Assembly (NCBI GenBank): GCA_003152695.1
Contig: PMAT01000131.1
Coordinates: 1-47,226, forward strand
Source of the DNA: Acidobacteriaceae bacterium
Lineage (GTDB): Bacteria > Acidobacteriota > Terriglobia > Terriglobales > Acidobacteriaceae
Length of the DNA: 47,226 nucleotides
Reading direction: 5' to 3'
Shown here: positions 43,715 through 47,226 of the stretch, piece after piece
How the letters are laid out: every line of letters begins with the position of its first letter
Position numbering within the stretch: the stretch's first letter is position 1
Notes under the pieces: model-generated
What the model saw: only the letters and a program-made list of their open reading frames with translations
What the model was told of the DNA's origin: nothing
Database searches by the model: none
Program-made: the position numbers and the translations under genes

Positions 43715-45049
43715 ATGGCTGTGAGTTCCGCGCAAAAGACGTTTTACATCGAGACCTTCGGCTGCCAGATGAACTTCCATGACTCCGAAAAGGTCGTGGG
43801 GACGCTCATCTCCGAAGGCTACGCGCAGGTGCAGCGCGAAGAGGATGCCGACCTCATCGTCTACAACACCTGCTCGATCCGCGATAAAGCCGAGCAAAAG
43901 GTCTTCCATCGGCTGGCCGATTTCAAGAAGCTGCACAAGGAAGGGAAGCGCTTCGCCGTTTTGGGCTGCGTCGCCCAGCAGGAAGGCGAGAAGATCTTCG
44001 CGCGCGCGCCCTATGTCTCGCTGGTCGCGGGGTCGGCTTCGTATCGCAACTTGCCAGCCATGCTGATTCAGATCGAGGCCGGGGCCGATCGCGTCACCGG
44101 ACTCGATGATCGCCAAACCGACCAGACGTTCGAGACCGAGTTCACCGCGCGCACCAACCCGCATCGGGGATACATCACCATCATCGAGGGCTGCGATAAG
44201 TTCTGCGCCTATTGCGTGGTGCCGTACACGCGCGGCAAAGAGCGCAGCCGTACCGCGCAGTCGGTGCTTGACGAAGCCCGGCGCATGGCCAACGCCGGCT
44301 ACACCGACATTCAACTGCTCGGGCAAAACGTGAATTCTTACCACGACCCGGCCGGCAAAAAGACTTTTGCGGAATTGTTGACTGCCGTCGGGGAATTGCC
44401 GGGCATCCGCCGCGTCCGCTTCACCACCTCGCATCCGCGGGACTTTACCAAAGACATCATCGACGCGATTGATTCGGTGCCGACGCTCTGCGACCACGTA
44501 CATCTGCCGGTACAAAGCGGCTCGTCGCGGGTGCTGGAGTCCATGTTCCGCGATTATTCCCGCGAGCAATACCTGGAGCGCATCGCCTGGATGAAGGCTG
44601 CGCGCAACAGAGAAATCAGCATCACGACCGACGTGATCGTCGGTTTCCCGGGCGAGACGGAAGCCGAATTCCGGGAGACCCTGAGCTTGCTCGACGAAGT
44701 TGGCTACGACGGGGTTTTCTCCTTCAAGTACTCGCCCCGGCCGAACACTCCCGCGCTGCAGTACGCCGATTCCATTCCCGATGCCGAGAAATCGCGCCGC
44801 TTACAGGTCCTGCAGGAGCATCAGCGAGAATTGCAGAGGTCAAGTTGTCGCAGGCATTTAGGGCAGATTGTTGAAGTTATGGTGGAAGGAAAAAATCCAG
44901 CGCGCGGACAGATCACCGGCCGCACTTCGCAGAATAAGACACTCAACTTCGTGGTCAACGGCAGGCCAGAGCCGCGCATCGGAGAATATGTCCGAGTGCA
45001 GGTTACGCAGACGTTTCCCAACAGCCTATTGGGCGAGATGACCGTCTAA
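43715..45049 (+). CDS. miaB: tRNA-2-methylthio-N6-dimethylallyladenosine synthase
   Basis: Radical-SAM methylthiotransferase modifying A37 of tRNAs reading UNN codons; the tRNA-Leu(UAA) in this window is a predicted substrate. The 444 residues have IETFGCQMNFHDSE, YNTCSIRDKAEQK and VLGCVAQQEG (auxiliary cluster cysteines), the SAM motif EGCDKFCAYCVVPYTRGKE, and a C-terminal TRAM domain. GAGG abuts the ATG at 43715 but is ideally spaced from a GTG at 43721, so translation may start two codons later. It is paralogous to rimO in the same window. Confidence 0.97.
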   Translation: MAVSSAQKTFYIETFGCQMNFHDSEKVVGTLISEGYAQVQREEDADLIVYNTCSIRDKAEQKVFHRLADFKKLHKEGKRFAVLGCVAQQEGEKIFARAPYVSLVAGSASYRNLPAMLIQIEAGADRVTGLDDRQTDQTFETEFTARTNPHRGYITIIEGCDKFCAYCVVPYTRGKERSRTAQSVLDEARRMANAGYTDIQLLGQNVNSYHDPAGKKTFAELLTAVGELPGIRRVRFTTSHPRDFTKDIIDAIDSVPTLCDHVHLPVQSGSSRVLESMFRDYSREQYLERIAWMKAARNREISITTDVIVGFPGETEAEFRETLSLLDEVGYDGVFSFKYSPRPNTPALQYADSIPDAEKSRRLQVLQEHQRELQRSSCRRHLGQIVEVMVEGKNPARGQITGRTSQNKTLNFVVNGRPEPRIGEYVRVQVTQTFPNSLLGEMTV

Positions 45050-45124
45050 GAACGAGAAAGTGTTTGCGTTTCGTAGTCGATGCGGAGTATTAAAGGGCAG
45101 GACTTCGGTACTTGGGAGGGAACC

Positions 45125-45613
45125 ATGATGGAAGTTGAAATGAAGATTCGCGGGTTGATGATGGACCCCGTGACCAACATGCCCATCGTGATCCTGAAGG
45201 ACCAGGGGAGCGACACCGTCCTGCCGATCTGGGTCGGCGTATATGAGGCCAACGCCATCGCCCTCGAAATCGAGAAAGTCACAACCCCGCGCCCCATGAC
45301 CCATGACCTGCTGAAGAACTTGCTGGTTGGGCTGGAGACCACGGTGCAGAAGGTGGTGGTGACCGAGCTGCGCGATGACACCTTCTTCGCCGTGATCTGG
45401 CTGGAGCGCGAAGGGCAGGCCATCAGCATCGACTCGCGCCCCTCCGACGCGCTGGCGCTGGCGCTGCGCATGGATTGCCCCATCTTCGTCGAGGATGAGG
45501 TGCTGAAGTCGAGCAAGCAGGCCAACGCGACCAGCGACCGCGTCAACACCGACGAACTCCGCAAGTGGCTGGAGAACCTGGGCGAAGACGACCTGGGCCG
45601 CTACAAGATGTAG
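45125..45613 (+). CDS. Bifunctional nuclease family protein (DUF151)
   Basis: A 162-residue protein of the DUF151/BFN family, whose plant and bacterial members show RNase and DNase activity. Motifs are VILKDQGSDTVLPIWVGVYEANAIALEIE near the N-terminus and SIDSRPSDALALALRMDCPIFV. The C-terminal ~30 residues are family-variable. The start is the ATG at 45125 (or the next codon, 45128), both served by GGAGG 5-8 nt upstream. It lies 75 bp after miaB and 2 bp before the next gene, forming a likely operon. Confidence 0.9.
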   Translation: MMEVEMKIRGLMMDPVTNMPIVILKDQGSDTVLPIWVGVYEANAIALEIEKVTTPRPMTHDLLKNLLVGLETTVQKVVVTELRDDTFFAVIWLEREGQAISIDSRPSDALALALRMDCPIFVEDEVLKSSKQANATSDRVNTDELRKWLENLGEDDLGRYKM

Positions 45614-45615
45614 CC

Positions 45616-45930
45616 ATGCCCGACGCCGCCGAGCAACTGCAACGCATCTATCTGGCCGGCTTTGAGCTGCAAACTTACGAACGCTATCCCAACTCCATTG
45701 GTGTGGTCCGCGACGGCTGCATTGCGCTGCTGACGTCAACGCCGGTTGGCCTGCAGATGATCGGAACGCCTTGCTGGCGGATGGGGGAAGTGCTGGGCGT
45801 GCTGGTGGAGAAGGACGGCCGCCAGGTCTTCCAGGCCAAGTCCGAGATCGTGGAAGCCACGCCAGAGAGGCTGGAGGCGCTGCGACGGTTCCGGGAGGAC
45901 TTGGAGCAGTTGTTAACGGCGACGGCGTGA
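45616..45930 (+). CDS. Small conserved protein of unknown function
   Basis: A 104-residue protein with 'FELQTYERYPNSIGVVRDGCIALLTSTPVGLQMIGTP' and a helical C-terminus (EALRRFREDLEQLL). ATG 45616 lies two bases after the bifunctional nuclease stop codon. No signal peptide or metal motif is seen. I cannot place it in a family. The tight spacing suggests it is co-expressed with the nuclease-like gene. Confidence 0.75.
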   Translation: MPDAAEQLQRIYLAGFELQTYERYPNSIGVVRDGCIALLTSTPVGLQMIGTPCWRMGEVLGVLVEKDGRQVFQAKSEIVEATPERLEALRRFREDLEQLLTATA

Positions 45931-46045
45931 AGGTTTGCTTTTAGCTACCGTTCGGCTTGGCTCAGGGCAGGCTGCCGCACTGAGAGCACGGAAAGATTGG
46001 TAGTGGGTCAGTTTAGAATCGTGCCCGCTCGCGGAGGAGCGCTAA

Positions 46046-46375
46046 ATGAAGCGCAAGGCATATCTGACAGTGGTGGCGATCGCTTTCCTCCTGGGGATAT
46101 TGCATTCAACTCTTGCGTTTGTCCCTTATAAAAGACTGAACGCCAACGCGCTATGGTTTTTGGGTACCGGGCTAGCCCTGTTGTTCTACGGCGCCCTCAA
46201 CCTGATTCACGCAAGACACAGAGAAGAACAAGACATACGCCTCATCGTGCGCGTCACGAACGTGTTAATGCTCCTGTTCATTGCACTGGCGGTCGCGGCC
46301 CTCGGGGTGAAGGGGAATCCCCAAGTGGTAGTGTTAGTTGCGACGGGTATTCTAATGCTCGGACTGTCGTTTTGA
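46046..46375 (+). CDS. Small four-helix membrane protein
   Basis: A 109-residue protein with four hydrophobic segments (about residues 6-25, 36-53, 67-85, 91-107) and a short charged loop with HARHREEQD. ATG 46046 is preceded by GGAGGAG at about 6 nt, a strong start. The function is unknown. Its 3' end overlaps by 24 bp a possible antitoxin remnant on the other strand. Confidence 0.75.
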   Translation: MKRKAYLTVVAIAFLLGILHSTLAFVPYKRLNANALWFLGTGLALLFYGALNLIHARHREEQDIRLIVRVTNVLMLLFIALAVAALGVKGNPQVVVLVATGILMLGLSF

Positions 46376-46528
46376 AATTGACCCAGTGCCGAAAGATTCC
46401 TCGAGAAGATCGTCCACCTTGTAGAACGTGTCCTCGATCTCTTTAGGAAGCGGGTCGTTGAAATCGGCGGCACCCACGAAGTCGCCTTTGCCGGTACCGA
46501 TTGGCCTAGGGGAGGCGCTTGGTTGCAA
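46352..46528 (-). pseudogene. Possible C-terminal remnant of an antitoxin
   Basis: A minus-strand frame of up to 58 residues from TTG 46528 reads PIGTGKGDFVGAADFNDPLP and KEIEDTF. This resembles the C-terminal tail of Phd/DUF2281-type antitoxins, which ends in a 'GKGxFxxxxDFNxPLPEEI' pattern. The N-terminal DNA-binding part is missing; an in-frame TAG lies just upstream. No toxin is adjacent. It could be a decayed toxin-antitoxin locus or chance. Confidence 0.35.
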
Positions 46529-46857
46529 ATCTGGCCTATTCTAGCTGAGGCAATCAGAGACTTAACATAATATCTGTTATCGGACATGCTGTCGCTCTCG
46601 CCGGATACGGGAACCGATGGAGTCCAAAATTTGGACTCGCTACGTCGCTCAAGAGTGAAACTAATTCCAGAAACAATAACCAAGCCGTTCGAGAATGAAC
46701 GCGCCACAACAAAGCCGAAGCAAATCTCCTGTCCCTGTGTATAATTTGGCCGGCCGCGGCGACCAAGCTGGTTTGTCGAGTGGGCGTTCGCGAATCGCCG
46801 ATGGCCTTTAATTATTCCGAACTTCGAGGTTGAAGGTTCGCACCCACCCTAGCGCAG
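46376..46857. other. 482-bp region without an intact gene
   Basis: Apart from the antitoxin-like frame at its left edge, nothing convincing is coded here. Frames on the minus strand up to 46707 are Ser/Arg/Thr-rich and look non-coding. The composition is more A/T-rich than elsewhere, which fits a degraded accessory locus. Confidence 0.45.
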
Positions 46858-47226
46858 TTAGAAATGGCGCTCATGAGCAACCGCCCTATTCAGCAAGCTA
46901 CGCGTTATGGAATCGTTGGGGTTCAACCTGAGGGCTTCTTCGTATTCCTTGATACCCTCGCGGTACTCTCCTTTTGAGATACGGAGGATTCCAAGATCCT
47001 TGTGCGCCACTGGATGATTTGGATTGATTCGAATGGCCTCTTCGCACTCAAGAATCGCGTCGTCATAATCATATTTGAGCATAAGCGCGGCAGCGAGATT
47101 TAGATGAGCGTCAAAGTACTCCGGCTTCAGCGTGGCTGCGGCTCGTAATTCTGCGATCGCATCGTCGGGAAGGTGTTTCTTGAGAAGAAGGCACATACCC
47201 AGATCCACTGCTGTCCGGTTAAAACT
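46858..47226 (-). CDS. TPR-repeat protein, truncated by the window edge
   Basis: The open frame continues past the last base, so only the C-terminal ~122 residues are seen; a GTG at 47208 is internal. Three tetratricopeptide repeats are visible: 'DDAIAELRAAATLKPEY', 'DDAILECEEAIRINPNHP' and 'REGIKEYEEALRLNPNDS', with the canonical Ala8/Ala20 and Pro32 positions. The function is not predictable from this part. Confidence 0.85.
   Translation of the reverse strand, partial: SFNRTAVDLGMCLLLKKHLPDDAIAELRAAATLKPEYFDAHLNLAAALMLKYDYDDAILECEEAIRINPNHPVAHKDLGILRISKGEYREGIKEYEEALRLNPNDSITRSLLNRAVAHERHF

Noticed and set aside
43457-44569. A 370-codon minus-strand open frame opposite miaB
   Set aside because: Complete overlap with a well-conserved miaB; composition typical of antisense translation.
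46207-46707. A 166-codon minus-strand frame
   Set aside because: Overlaps a better supported membrane protein gene, Ser/Thr/Arg-rich without any motif.

Overview
The window reads as an ordinary chromosomal segment of an Acidobacteriota bacterium, most likely Terriglobia. This is inferred from a roughly 58-60 % GC content, frequent GTG/TTG starts, a Gly-rich N-terminal linker on cytochrome oxidase subunit III, an archaeal-type ProRS, a small 4.5S-type SRP RNA and several small hypothetical proteins of the kind seen in that group. No rRNA, prophage, IS element or CRISPR array is visible.

Layout, left to right. 0-2.8 kb: a six-helix membrane protein, tRNA-Leu(UAA) and a membrane diguanylate cyclase. 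2.9-6.0 kb: a TolC/EmrA-type efflux pair with an operator-like palindrome but no inner-membrane pump. 6.0-13.2 kb: a long minus-strand operon (rimO, yacG, pgpA, NHL protein, cinA, thpR, plsY, gpsA) linking phospholipid synthesis (GpsA makes G3P, PlsY acylates it, PgpA makes PG) to translation and RNA modification. 13.3-19.9 kb: SRP RNA, fabH, aspartase with a coupled antitoxin-like small ORF, a solitary PD-(D/E)XK nuclease-like gene, class I fumarase and cysteine dioxygenase. 20-26.2 kb: M48 peptidase, F420-type nitroreductase-like protein, a zinc-binding small protein, an ECF sigma/anti-sigma pair and a Slt-type lytic transglycosylase. 26.2-30 kb: an EF-G domain V-like mini-protein, lspA and ileS. 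30-36.2 kb: an overlapping operon uvrA, TPR protein, two exported helical proteins and a SprT-like metallopeptidase. 36.4-47.2 kb: a zinc-ribbon protein, an orphan oxidase subunit III, a thioesterase, pdxS/pdxT, proS, glutathione peroxidase, miaB, a bifunctional nuclease, small hypothetical proteins and a truncated TPR gene at the right edge.

The most unusual non-genic feature is a set of nine intergenic loci carrying tandem arrays of exactly 7-bp units. Each locus has its own consensus. At seven of the nine, a second array in inverted orientation lies 25-310 bp away, so the pair could fold as a long imperfect hairpin. One pair splits pdxS from pdxT, another brackets the EF-G-like gene, and another follows the SRP RNA. 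Other points of note are a 25-30 residue Ig-like insertion in ProRS, a pgpA without a canonical start codon, and the solitary RecB-like nuclease gene.
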